Assembly (NCBI GenBank): GCA_020726505.1
Contig: JAHLEZ010000001.1
Span: 2,790,001 to 2,854,000 of the forward strand
Reading direction: 5' to 3'
DNA from: Leptodontidium sp. MPI-SDFR-AT-0119
Taxonomy: Eukaryota > Ascomycota > Leotiomycetes > Helotiales > Leptodontidiaceae
Length of the DNA stretch: 64,000 nt
Position 1 is the stretch's first letter. The number at the start of each line of letters is the position of its first letter. This document shows positions 34,818 to 45,382 of this stretch, one piece after another. Under the pieces are notes generated by a model. It did no database searches. It saw nothing but the letters and a program-made list of their open reading frames with translations, and had not been told where the DNA came from. Both the position numbers and the translations under genes were made by a program.

Positions 34818-35880
34818 TCAATTCAAGGGCGGGCTAAAACCCTCCGCGGTTTGGAGGAGAATAGCTTCTTCACCCGGGCGATAGGCGGTTTTGAGATCCG
34901 CGTAGATGTGACTTGCCGGAGGAAATATGGTCAGGAGAGTCGCAGCAGTGCTAATGGTCCCCCCCCCCTCAAAAAGGATAAATGTAACCTGGTCATTCGC
35001 AAGCCGAGACTGGAATCCATGTGCTAGTTCGGCGACCCGGAAAGAGGACCGGATGAGGTGAGGATTGTAGCCGCGGCCATTCCTAGGTATTGGTAAGTTA
35101 AAGCACTCGAAGAGAAGAAAGGGAAGGCTGTACCAAAGAAGAATCGTCGCCTGGCCTTGATAGAAAGTAAAATGCTGCTCGCAGCTTCTTGCCGATCCAA
35201 TGATAGAGTCACGTCTCGAATTTGACCCTGCCTTACCTTCCAAAGGAACTCGGCGCAGAATAAAGTAAAGGCTATTAGACAGGCAACTTGAAAGCTGAGC
35301 CCAATTACCATGATATTAGTACCGATTTGTACGTTCGCTGGATTAGTAGTGGTAGCAGCCAGGGCACCACCGGTCGCCTGGAGGATCAGAGCAATAATAT
35401 CCGAACAAATAAAAATAATCGTGTAAGTCGCTGGAGAAAATCGCGAGTATTGAGCTGGGTAGCATAAAAGAACGCGAGAAAACGTAAGGTAGAGCACGGC
35501 AGTCAGGAAGACTGGGGCAATTGTTAAACAAATGATTTGCCTATTTCCATATTAGAGTTGACCCTTAGAAAATCTCGTTCAGGCCAGGCCTGTACACAAG
35601 GAAAGGACCTCGAACAAAAAGCTCATTCCTTAAAACTAATACGCGCCAAAGTACCCAAGGACCTTAAGAAGGAGGCCACAGCACAAAAGGAAGCTGAAGC
35701 GGTGCGCGCGATACAGGAGCCACTAGATAGCCTGGATAGCTAGAAGCACGACGAAGACCCCGGCCACTATTGCATTTGCTGTTATACTCAGGATATACCG
35801 GATTATGGCATAATCAAGGGAGCAGAGCTGGGGGGTACATTGGTTGAGGGAAGTAATATTAGCTGCGATACCTGGGTATC
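34818..35880 (-). pseudogene. RTA1-like lipid-translocating exporter, decayed
   Basis: RTA1 family features are readable in order but not in one frame. The N-terminal CTPQLCSLDY and first helix lie near 35840-35730. The second helix (FLLCCGLLLKVLGYFG) lies near 35690-35640, after an in-frame TAG. Stops and a frame change follow at about 35640-35600. Helices with RQIICLTIAPVFLTAVLYLT and the CDIIALILQATGG-like segment (here SDIIALILQATGG) lie at 35540-35370, then CAEFLWK with an intact GTAAGG donor at 35236. The last helix region, FRVAELAHGF, is near 35050-35020 in another frame. RTA1 proteins are seven-helix membrane proteins linked to lipid or drug tolerance. Two or more stops plus frame changes make a working protein unlikely. 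Confidence 0.7.
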
Positions 35881-36392
35881 CGGTGATACTAAGATGGGTA
35901 GATGATATGATTTGAACTCGAGAAACGAGAAGAAGAAGTGTAATAGAGAAAATAGAGGGTAATAATGAGACGAGAATGAGTGAGATGCCAGAGAAAGGCG
36001 CCTGGCCAAGGTATATATACACGAAGACGTTGCCTACTTCCCTTCTTACCCCCTGAAATAGAAGTGGGGGTCAAGATCGAGGTCAAGGCTAAGCAGACGT
36101 TGTATATGGTTTCATAACGGCATTTATAGCACGCGGGCATCCTTAGGCGCTTCTTTGCCAGGGCTATATAAAAACCAACAAGAAGGCCACTAGGCCACTA
36201 GGCCACAAGGCCACTAAGCCACCAGGCTACTACGCCGCCGCCGCCCCCTCCCTAGTAGTCTGCCTAGGCTATGGTAAGAGGGCGCTTAGCTGCCGCGAAG
36301 AAAAGGCGCCGACCTTGTGTAAACCCAACGTCGCTCTCGATTTCCGACCTTCCTCCCCCTTCCAAACCTATTCACCACTCCAAAACACCAAC
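35881..36392. other. repeat-like spacer
   Basis: Contains an imperfect 8-10 bp direct repeat, GGCCACTA/GGCCACAA, at about 36184-36232. Probably decayed repeat DNA plus the promoter of the next gene. Confidence 0.45.
36184..36232. repeat. short tandem repeat, GGCCACTA-like
   Basis: Five to six imperfect copies of AAGGCCACTA/GGCCACTA in about 50 bp. Confidence 0.75.
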
Positions 36393-37346
36393 ATGCCTAA
36401 ACGAGTTTGTCGGATCCGGTGGCACAAAGGAAAACCTCTCGGCTTGATTAGATATGCGGCGCCGACTTTTCTCGATCTTCCACGAGAGCTTCGAGATCGG
36501 ATTTATTATCACGCCCTTGTCTCACCGGACCCTATCACTGTTTGTTCTATGGAATACGACTGGATGACTACATTGAAAGATGGAAAAATCTCCCTCGTCG
36601 AAACGGTTACCTTAGACACTAGCAACCCAACCAACATGCCACCTACGCTTGCTATGCTCTCCTGCAATCGCCAACTTGCCACCGAAGCCGCAGTGGTCTT
36701 TTACGGATTTAATACATTTCGATTTACCGGCTACGAGACATGGCAACCGATGTACGAATGGCTTCGAATGATTGGAGACAAAGCTAGGGCTCACCTACGA
36801 AATCTGATGGTAGAAGTGCAACGGCCTAAAGGACTGATCCAAGATCGGCATGGCAGCCACGAATTCCATTATCACTTCCAGCTTCCTTGGCAATTCATGC
36901 GAGTAGCGTGTAGCTACGACTCAGGCCATGATTCTCGAAAGGGGGTGGATTGTCTAAGCCCTGCCGCGGACGCTTGTTTTCGCATTTTGGGGAAAGTAGG
37001 ACACGATTTAACATTAAGACTGGTTTTGCCACAAGGCCTCCTTCCGGGTGTAGAGGGCTGGTGCATGGGTTGGGACAGCTTAGCACTTCCAGACCAAATA
37101 GAGAGACTACAAAGGGAGTTTACAGCTGGCCGGGTCATAGTCCTGTGGGAGGGGATACTCGGGGGAGTCGGTATCCGAGAGAAGCTTTTAGGGAAGCAAG
37201 CAGTTATCAAGGCTAAAGGATGGGAGATCGTGGATATAAAAGAGGGCCTTACACAAAACAATAAGCAGTTCCAAAGACCTACCACGTTATTCACCATCAG
37301 GAGGACTTTATGTACCTCGCCCCTTATCTTAGAGTCAAGCGGGTAG
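36393..37346 (+). CDS. F-box-like fungal protein, 317 aa
   Basis: Intronless; ATG at 36393 in a good context (ACCAACATGCC). The N-terminus carries FLDLPRELRDRIYYHAL at about residues 24-41, the Leu-Pro-x-Glu-Leu-Arg-x-x-Ile-Tyr pattern typical of fungal F-box-like and related proteins. A central SCNRQLATEAAVVFYGFNTF motif near 90-110 is the usual companion segment (small residue, Cys-Arg-x-x, xEA, FYxxNxF). The rest has no catalytic motif. In the family the N-terminal helix pair may act in protein-protein interaction, but this protein's partner is unknown. The frame is intact, although the gene lies beside decayed DNA. It ends near a repeat-rich region. Confidence 0.72.
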   Translation: MPKRVCRIRWHKGKPLGLIRYAAPTFLDLPRELRDRIYYHALVSPDPITVCSMEYDWMTTLKDGKISLVETVTLDTSNPTNMPPTLAMLSCNRQLATEAAVVFYGFNTFRFTGYETWQPMYEWLRMIGDKARAHLRNLMVEVQRPKGLIQDRHGSHEFHYHFQLPWQFMRVACSYDSGHDSRKGVDCLSPAADACFRILGKVGHDLTLRLVLPQGLLPGVEGWCMGWDSLALPDQIERLQREFTAGRVIVLWEGILGGVGIREKLLGKQAVIKAKGWEIVDIKEGLTQNNKQFQRPTTLFTIRRTLCTSPLILESSG

Positions 37347-37845
37347 TTGAGAGGGTGTAGGAACCTGTATAACCTGTACTAAACCTCAAGTAGACAAGCG
37401 TATTTAGTCAATCAAAAGAGGTGAATAGTGCACTGGCTTCGCCAGTCAGAGAATCCTAAGCAGCAGAACTTGTAATAAGTAATAAAGCAAGGCTAATACG
37501 CGTAGAATTCTAACCCTCGATTTAATAACTAATCCGAGAAACAAAAATAAGAAGAATATATAACCAGCAAACCAGACGTTGAGAACTCGGAACTATTAAC
37601 CCTTGTCTTCCCAGATTGCCGATTTCTCGCTTAGCGAACAGACACTGGGACGGGATGGATGCAGGTGATGTTGATAAATTACACTTCATCCATATTGGGG
37701 TTAACGAGGTGCGGTGCGTGCCTAACGTATCTTTTGATTACAGTTACAAGATTTCCAAGGAGGGTTAATCCATCAATTCGCACCAAACCCCAATGTCATA
37801 TTTTGTCAATATCTTACCAGCTCACATTCCCTGCTGGCGGACTTC
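37347..37845. other. AT-rich gene-free spacer
   Basis: Convergent 3' region between the F-box-like and Gly-rich genes. No gene, tRNA or clear repeat seen. Confidence 0.45.
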
Positions 37846-38401
37846 TCATTCATCAAACCATCCCTCGTCCTCATATTCTCCTCCCTCACTAGCATGCTCC
37901 CCATGGCCACCGTGACTTCCATGCCCACTATGTCCATGTCCACTATACCCACCATGTTTCTCCTTCTACACCAACCCCCTAAGTCTACCCGCAAGTTTCC
38001 TTCCTACCATCATGTTATCTCTTCATCCTTCTTTTCTCGCCATGAGGATGGTGATTCACATACCCGTGGTAATTCGCGTTGGAACCGCTTCCTCCTCCCC
38101 TTCCATTTCCATTTCCATGACCTCCTCCTCCTCCTCCTCCTCCTCCTCCTCCTCCTCCTCCTCCTCCTCCTCCATGTCCACTCCCTTTTCCACTATCTTT
38201 CTTGGAACTTAACATCCCCACAACAGCGGGTTTAGCAACAGCGATGATTTTATCTGCTATACTTGTGTTTTCTTTGTTACTTCCTGCTCCTGATCCCGGT
38301 CCTGAGCCGGAAGTGTACGGATAAGAAGACGAGGAGGAGGTGTTATTTGGTTTGAGTAACTTGTCGGCTAGTCTGTCGGCTAGGATGTTGAGGAGGGGCA
38401 T
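37846..38401 (-). CDS. glycine-rich protein, 153 aa
   Basis: Two exons, 38401..38060 and 37965..37846, with a 94-nt intron (GTGAAT donor, TGTAG acceptor); 153 residues. The N-terminus MPLLNILADRLADKLLKPN is amphipathic. A Ser/Gly stretch and a helical SIADKIIAVAKPAVVGML follow. Next come 18 consecutive Gly encoded by a perfect (CCT)n microsatellite on the plus strand, then His/Gly-rich GHGNGNGRGG. The second exon continues the His-Gly pattern (SGHGSHGGHGEH) and ends in acidic GGEYEDEGWFDE. The composition change makes sense only after splicing. No signal peptide is seen. Gly/His-rich fungal proteins of this sort are hypothetical. The donor is non-consensus at position +4, so the exact junction is uncertain. 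Confidence 0.6.
38121..38173. repeat. (CCT)n microsatellite, encodes polyglycine
   Basis: About 53 bp of perfect CTC repeat inside the first exon of the Gly-rich gene. Confidence 0.95.
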
Positions 38402-39386
38402 TTTGAGTTGTGTGGGGATGGGTTAGGTTGGGTGGGTGAGTGGGTGGGCGTTTGGAATCGTATTTGTTTTGGTGGTTGTAAGAGGTTGGGTGGGTTGGGT
38501 TTGGATTTGGTGTTTATTGTTAGTGTTGGGGTTGGAGTTTTGAGGGTTGTTGGATGTGGATGTAGACAGGCTGTGGATATGGAAAGGAACTTTAGTTTTC
38601 TTGGTTTCTTGATTTGTTGTCTTCTTGGCTTTTGGGAGTTTGATACTTAGGTCAGGGGTTCAGCGTGAATATGGGATTCTGCGTGAAAGAGAGAGGTGGC
38701 CTGGGTAGTGTATGGGAGTAAGATTGGCTGTGAATGAACGTCTGGGATACTAGTTAACGGGATGGATATTCGTGATTCTAGCAGAGCAGAATCAGGATTG
38801 GATTTTTGGCTAGCTGTGAATACACCTCCAATGTGCTCGTTACTAGGCTGCTAGCAATATGAATTATACTGGGCCTTGGAGGAGCTAAAGGGCGGAGAGA
38901 TGTACGTAGTTAAGCGGTGAATACTTCCGTATAACACAGTTAGACGCGATGTTGTGGTCCAGTGACTGCATCCGTGATTGGAAGTTGGGGGCGAAGAATC
39001 GGGGGAGGGGGGGGGGGGGTGGGGGGCGTGAATTGAAGGGGATCGTGGGAAAAGAGGGAAAAGACTGGGCAGGCCCGGCAGAGTGGTGAAACTCGAGGAA
39101 GGGATAAATTAGTGGAGATGGATTTAGCGAGGTGATTCGAAGGAAAGGATTTACGGGCGCTCTGGCCACTCGATTTAATTGTCGTCGCAAGAATGAGGCA
39201 TGAAAGAAATAGAAACAAAATGATTGGCAGCATCAAATTGTGATCCAAAGTGCTACTTTGAATAGAATGGATCGTAAATCAGAAAAGCGATATTTCCTCC
39301 ACTCCCGCCGATTCCTAGTCCCAATCACGACCAGGCCAGTCAGTCACCACCGGCCTAATTATACCGACAATTGCAGACACATTCAT
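38402..39386. other. spacer with one doubtful secreted-like frame
   Basis: Promoter region of the Gly-rich gene. A minus-strand frame at 39248..38940 begins MDHNLMLPIILFLFLSCLIL, which looks like a signal peptide, but it ends in polyproline produced by a poly-G tract; I do not call it. A G-rich tract lies at 39003-39026. Confidence 0.4.
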
Positions 39387-39847
39387 TCAACAACGATAGA
39401 CACTGTCTTCCTGTCAGTCAAGTCCACTGCTCCAGTACTCCACTACCAGATCCTCTCGAGCTAAGTCGTCGCCTCGGGAAACACTCACATATGATCCATC
39501 ACAGTGTAGACTCCCATTACACCCCGCCTGAGAACAACACCAGTTCGTGCAGTCTGTAGATTGTCAGTTCGTCAACCTTGGATCTCATAGTATAGAGCTG
39601 GGCGAGAAGAGATTGGGTGAGGAGTTGTGAACTTACCGAACCCGGGCCCGCATGTCTTTGCTGCTGTTTGGGCGGTCGCTTCATCCTGAACATGTTAGTT
39701 CGAAGGCCAAAGGGGATTTAGGAAGGAGGAGGCTCGTTGAAGATACGCTAGAGAAGTAGGCGAAGATAAACTTACCTTCTTCTCAAATTCAGCAGGTAAG
39801 CTGAGCACCAGGGTAGTGAATAGAGTAAGATAGATGATGGACCGCAT
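39387..39847 (-). CDS. small secreted cysteine-rich protein, 69 aa
   Basis: Four short exons: 39847..39776, 39685..39637, 39553..39489 and 39410..39387, with introns of 90, 83 and 78 nt, all GT-AG (donors GTAAGT, GTAAGT, GTGAGT) with branch-like CTAAC or CTGAC before the acceptors. The protein starts MRSIIYLTLFTTLVLSLPA, a clear signal peptide, with cleavage likely near residue 17-19. The mature part has seven cysteines in 35 residues, with a C-T-N-W-C-C-S-Q-A-G-C core that resembles knottin or chitin-binding spacing. No other frame explains this. Small secreted cysteine-rich proteins in fungi include effectors and antimicrobial peptides; which applies here is unknown. The odd cysteine count leaves one unpaired or used in a dimer. 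Confidence 0.62.
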
Positions 39848-40411
39848 TTTCGAAGCTCAAATCGAGGTTGAGATTGGAGAGGCAAGTGATGTTGGAAGAA
39901 GCCAGAGGAGTGAAGCCTGAATAGTGGATGGAAGTGTGCAGGACTCTTTAAAATACCACAACTGAGTCTCTCCGTCTTACTGTTCTGTATATAGGGAGGC
40001 GAGTTTAGCGTGCGGGGTTGCTGTCGTGTAACCAGATCGCGAGCCTCATGATCGAGGTCTTGATTTGAAGACGGCCAATCGCAAACCGAGGAAGGAGGGG
40101 ATCCATGGAAAAGGATTCTGCAACTAGTCGGATAAGCTTTCGTATATGTACTTGTGCGCATGCAGGCGAAGTTTCAGTCGCACAAGTAGATGTAGTAGCC
40201 TGATGACTCCGCCAATGCCATCGACCTCCTAGATTTAATAGCATTGCTCGTTGAGCACTCAAATGGGGGATAAAGTAGGATCTCAAGCCAAGCTAGCACA
40301 CCCAGGCGTTGTATGAGAAAAACATCCCCACATGGCCAGAGTTCCAAGAACGTACTTCAGTGACTTGGTGCTTCAACCTAGCTTCGATCTCGTGGGTATT
40401 CCCGAACTATC
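39848..40411. other. spacer between secreted protein and 2EXR gene
   Basis: Promoter region of the secreted protein gene (minus strand) and 3' flank of the 2EXR gene. Nothing else supported. Confidence 0.5.
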
Positions 40412-41578
40412 TCATATACGGTAAGCATCCAAATCAGGGCAAGGAGAACAACGCAATCTAAGCTCTAGTCCGTTTTTGATCCCTTCGGCAAGCTTGCGTG
40501 CGTCGGTAAAGGTAACAGTCGGCACCACCCAATTCGAGAATTTCTTGTTGGCTTTCTTCCCTATACGCAGATCGTTCTCCAAGTCTTGTGGAAAAAGCAC
40601 CCCTTTCGCTTTCTGTGATTTGCTATCACCTCCATCCACAGGCCCGGCGAGGGTACCATGAGTGAGCCACGAATGCAAGTGTTCGCCAGCTTCTGTGAAA
40701 TTTCTTGCCCTGGATTTCTCGTATTCTCTATCCATCACAGCAATGATTGTCTTCAGGCTCTTGAATCCAACCCACTTCTCAACCATGGCCTCCTCATCAG
40801 GTTTCTTCTGATTCCAGTGACTTGTATAGAGAGCGATGGATCGCAACTCCTTAGCCTGCGTTGGAAAGCTATTCTTGAATTTCTCAATGAGAATGAAAAG
40901 TGGCTGTCCTCTGATCGCGGGGTGCTTCTCGTCGAGAAAGACTGTATCGTACAATGGATTCCAGATCATCTGTCGCGGGCGAGCCCAACCCCTTCGGGCC
41001 CGTAAATCCCAAGACCGATATCCAACTCGAATAGCAAAGTCTCTCGACTCCACACAGACGGAAAGGGCGATTACACGAGCGGGCTTCTGGGTACAGACGA
41101 GAACGGGTAAAGGAAGTCCGTTGTTGATCAGCTTGCCACCAGGTCCGACGACATGGGAAGGAACTGCAAAGAGGCCTTGTGGATCGGAGTTCTCGACTGC
41201 GTACATTGGGCTGACATGTCTTGCTGGTGTGTCCTCGGCTCGGTCGTCGTACTTGGTGAGTGTGAATGAGAGGGTACGTTGGGGAAACGTGATTTCCCAG
41301 ATCATGAGGCGGAGATCTGTGGGAAGCCTGTTGAAGATATGAAATGTTTCTAGGTTTGTAGAAGACATTGTATTGGCTGAAGCCATCTCGAACTTGTTCT
41401 TATGGCTGCTGTTGATGAACTGTTGTGAAGTGAAGTTCGAGGCGATGATGATGGAGGGTGGTGGGGTCAAAATAGTGCGGCAGAATTTCTCCACCGCCTC
41501 CTGATTTGGCTGCTGTCCTCGGTTAGAGGTCTGGCTTCGAACGTCCGGAGTGTTTACCGGCTGTCTTGATCGAAGCAT
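40412..41578 (-). CDS. 2EXR-domain protein
   Basis: Intronless; 388 residues from the first ATG, or 324 if translation starts at the ATG at 41386 (MASANTMSS). The 2EXR signature begins FHIFNRLPTDLRLMIWEITF (F-x-x-F-x-x-L-P-x-x-L-R-x-x-I-W), followed by a long region with the usual SVCVESRDFAIRVGYRSW motif and the YDTVFLDE segment. The family is greatly expanded in filamentous ascomycetes and has no established function; it is often near heterokaryon-incompatibility-type or accessory genes. The first 64 residues are Gln/Asn-rich and have no family similarity, so the shorter start is quite possible. No membrane span or signal peptide. Confidence 0.85.
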   Translation of the reverse strand: MLRSRQPVNTPDVRSQTSNRGQQPNQEAVEKFCRTILTPPPSIIIASNFTSQQFINSSHKNKFEMASANTMSSTNLETFHIFNRLPTDLRLMIWEITFPQRTLSFTLTKYDDRAEDTPARHVSPMYAVENSDPQGLFAVPSHVVGPGGKLINNGLPLPVLVCTQKPARVIALSVCVESRDFAIRVGYRSWDLRARRGWARPRQMIWNPLYDTVFLDEKHPAIRGQPLFILIEKFKNSFPTQAKELRSIALYTSHWNQKKPDEEAMVEKWVGFKSLKTIIAVMDREYEKSRARNFTEAGEHLHSWLTHGTLAGPVDGGDSKSQKAKGVLFPQDLENDLRIGKKANKKFSNWVVPTVTFTDARKLAEGIKNGLELRLRCSPCPDLDAYRI

Positions 41579-41837
41579 AATTGCCGTAGAAAGTTTGGAA
41601 GGAGTCCTTTACGGTGATATTAAAGCATCGGAAGCTTCGTCAATAATAAAATTTGATAGCTGCAAGATTTTGCACGTCATGTATTTCTTGGTCGATCCCT
41701 GGGGTATTCACGAAGTAAACAGCCATTGTTCGCACGATTCATCTCATAACTCTATTGCTTGGTTGAACAAAAAATTGAAGACCCACCCCCATTCTACGAT
41801 GTATTCCCTGTTCCTCTATTACCTTCTTGCCACTAAC

Positions 41838-44800
41838 TTAACCAGAAGATTTGCACGTCTTCTTGTGCTCCCTCCAATCAGCACGCTGGCATTCTGATGA
41901 ACAGTTCCAAACTCTCATGCATCTTGAGCACTTTAACAAAGAAACACCACCTTCTCTATTCGCCTTGCAGCACTTCTTACACAAATTCATCAGCCTGGTC
42001 ACAAGATTCTTAATATCCACAGGTCCCTCCACGTAGAACACCGGGAAAGCACGCGAGATCGCTGCACGAGTCGAAAACTTGCTCGCCAACGCCCAGTTTG
42101 GGACATCGGTGATGAATTTATCTGGGAAATTTCCATTACCGCAAGAGAAAATGACTTTAGCATCGTCTTCTTTCGCTGACAGCGGGACTTCAGAAGCGGC
42201 TTTGTACTCGCAGTTGGGCAGGTGTTTCCAATCTCGGCAACGCTCGACAAGAGCCGGAAGAACTCCTCTCTAGATGTCTATCTCGTCCTTTTTGACAAGA
42301 ACATTGCATAGTTCAACTTGACTGGTACCGCAGAGGAATGGTTCTAATCCAAGCCTGGCTTGATGAGTTGAGGGTATCACAGCGCAGTCCAAGACCACTG
42401 TATGGTTTGCGATGTCCAAAAGAAGGCGAGACACAAGAACAATGATTTGAACTCCGCCTCCTCGGACATCGGTGAGACCAAATACGTTTGCTCTCTGCTC
42501 ATATCAATCGCTGGCAAACACCCGAGGTTCAAGTAGGGCATGTTCGAGAGGACTGGAATATTGTTCCTCAAGTACATGGGATACATGAAGTTGGTGAATC
42601 CTTGGCCGGATACATGGTCGGCGGTGGTAACGATGACTTCGATGTACGATGACTTTCTGGCAATCCGAGTTTTGCTTGGGTTGATAGTACGGGGACGGGA
42701 AAGTTGAGATTGTAAGATGCGCCTTGACTTCCGATGCCGACGGAGATTGTGGTTGGGGAGATTTGGTTCAAGTTGACCGAGTCACCGCGAAGGAGAAGTG
42801 CTTTTACTTTCTTGGTTTGAAAGTCAAGACGCCCAGTGAATCCAGAATGGATGACAAATTCGATCAACATTCGCCGTCATAGTGGCCTTGAAATCATGAT
42901 TCGGGTTTCCATGCTCGAAGTTTGGTACGAGCTTTGTGACGCTTGTATATCCGGCTTGTTGAGGATGGAACTTCGTGATGTGAACACTGCTGTTGTCCAT
43001 GAGCTTCGCCACGGCGATATTCATGGACAATCCTAAACGGTGTATAAATGTTGCTGAGCTTTGTGGTGTGCTCTGAATCCCGAAGTTCACAATCGCCTTT
43101 GAGGGGTCACGCAGGATTACCCATGTTGGAACATTGAAGGAAACCAGGAGAGGGCAATTGCCAGCCCAGCCGAGAGGATCTTCGTGTATTAGTCCCTTGT
43201 GGTCGCCGTCCGTCGGCTCTCCGGCTGCGATAAGTTTTCCAAAATTCAGGTGTACATCGGCGAATATGTTCTGCCAGGCATTCGGGGGGTATGGTCCGAC
43301 ATCTGCCTGCACACAGCATTGAACATTCGGTGTCCCAAGTTCGTTCCGTGGAACATCTAGAATGACCTTGAGTTTGGCGCGCGGTACTTCCAGAGTGATG
43401 CAAACCACCGATGGTAAGTGATTCCAAGAGCCCAGTCCTGTCTTGAATCGAGCTGCATCAGCGGGTCGACAACCAGTTGTGAATTCAGGAACATTGTAGA
43501 TCCCCAGTAAGTAGATGTGGGCACAAAGATCCTGAAAATAGTTCAGTCCCATCATAATGGTTTTGTCGTTTGCAATTCGATCAAGTACAAGTTCCATTGT
43601 CTTGTCCCAATTGGTGTCAACTCGACCTTGAAGGAATTTGAGGAATGTGGCAAAGCTTCCTCGGTGGTACAGGGGGTAGGAGTTATTCCGTAATGTTCTG
43701 ACACTGAGTGAGAACATTGTATTCATCATGTCCTCGTGCTTAAACATGGCTTGATAGATGCGATGAATGAGAATCGCCAAGTCCGTGGGATCGAAGTGCA
43801 ACTTTCGGCCAGGAACATTCATTTGGTTGGAGTTAGGGATGGATGCCTTCCACATAATTCGACATTGCATTTGCCCTACGCTGTCTTCGTCATCGCTGTT
43901 GCTCAGCAAACCAGACGTTTCGAGTATCGTCTCTGCAGTGTGTGGGAGACAGCGGTAGTATTGGTCCAGTACTCGATGGGAACCAAGCCGAGGAGGAGCG
44001 ACATGGTGGGAAACGATCCACAAAGTATCGCATCCATTAAATCCTTCAGGCTCTTTTCTCGCGCAACCAAACTTTCGGTGTACAGTGTGGATGTCGCCTG
44101 TCGCTTGAGAAGTGGCACAACAGCCACCAAGACATTGATTGAACCAAGATGGTCGAGGAGATTGGAAGTGTCGATGACATCGAAGAGGACCGGTGATGAG
44201 CCAGACGAGCGGTAGTCATCTGGCAGGAGCTCAATGTTCTGAACTGTGTACTAGTTACGGTACCAGTTACCATCGACATCGCCCGAGGAAGCGACGTGCT
44301 CTAGGGTATGACTGAAGGCAGTGGCGTCTCCGACAAAGAAACGAAGAGTGAAGTTCTTCGCAGACTTTTGAAACACCTTGGACCAGGCCAGGAAATGCGT
44401 ACGTGCTGCATCGGTGATCCTATGGGAATCTGTTCGTATTCCACCTTCTGTAGCCAACGGCGAGTTCTTGGTGAGTGGCACGTAAGCTGTTGCCAAGGGA
44501 AACCCCAGTTGCGGGTCAGTTCCGTAATGAAGTGCGAAAGTGTCCGTTCCTCGTGAGGCAAAAGTGGGATTTGGTCGCCTGTCCTTTGGCAGCTTGGTTG
44601 GGTTCCGATCTGTGGTGCCGTGCTTCCAGAAGTGGTCAAACGCCTTGGGAGAATCGTGAACACCATCCATACATAAGGGAGTCACCAATCGCAAGGAGGT
44701 CATGCCTGTTCCCCATCCTAGAAAATGCTTTCCATTTCGAGCCGAATCTTCGATACCCACTTTGAAACGGGTGTCGTACTTTGTTTGCTCGGTCTTGGAC

Positions 44801-45382
44801 CTGTTGGTGACTGCATATTCATTCCAACGGTTTTTGACGATGGCGAACGTGCCTTCGTCGCAGAATATCAGAGTCCTTCCATACTCTCCATTCTTCCACG
44901 ATTCGAGGGTTTCGGCGAGACGTGAGAGCTTCTTGGCTTGAGCTTGCAGAAGTCTGATGGCCTTGTCGTCGAGGTACAAATGGTAGTAGATCTGCCAGAT
45001 GTTCGAATGTTGTTGTCCATCGACATCATCAAGTAACAGAGTGAAAGCTAGAATGTTGCGTGCTTGCCAGATATCAGCAATGAAAAATAAAATACAACTT
45101 AGAGCGCTTACCGATGACAGCTCCCTCGATATCGCAACATGTGAAGTCCAGCCGTCTAGTGTCTTCATTCGCGTTAACGAAACTCTTCGCAGAAACAATC
45201 ATATGCTTACTTGGTGCCGAGTCCGCGTAGGCTGTGAAGAGGATGTTTCTGAAATCTCCGCATCCTAGTAACAAGATGTCTGCGTCATCTTCTGGAGGAA
45301 GATCTTGAGTTAGGCGAACGGCGGGTGTGTTTCCGATCGGATAGTAGAATGTGATCAGATTGATAATTGTTGGTCGCGGCAT
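41838..45382 (-). pseudogene. DUF4470 plus MYND-finger protein, broken by stops and frameshifts
   Basis: Exon 1 (45382..45112) and the following 49-nt intron (45111..45063) are intact. The product begins MPRPTIINLITFYYPIGNTP and contains the DUF4470 core DILLLGCGDFRNILFTAYAD. The rest is one long exon of about 1050 codons, but it is interrupted. There is a TAG at 44253..44251 with homologous-looking sequence continuing in the same frame, and frame changes near 43930-43975, 42850-42865 and 42425-42455. A second TAG lies at 42272..42270. The C-terminus is a complete MYND zinc finger (CKKC, then CSRC, C-x3-C, H-x3-C), ending at 41838. Genes of this architecture are fungus-specific with unknown function. 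Four or more lesions suggest a recent pseudogene, unless the frameshifts are assembly errors. Confidence 0.83.

Noticed and set aside
35537..35743. Plus-strand frame of 68 codons inside the RTA1 region, first taken as an inserted fragment
   Set aside because: The opposite strand there reads the second RTA1 helix, so the frame is a shadow of the pseudogene.
38940..39248. Minus-strand frame starting with a signal-like helix
   Set aside because: The rest is polyproline from a G-rich tract, with no conserved cysteines and no good stop context.
44222..44275. A 32-nt GTAACT...TTCAG segment that could be an intron removing the first TAG
   Set aside because: Too short for a fungal intron, and splicing it would break the frame that continues beyond the stop.
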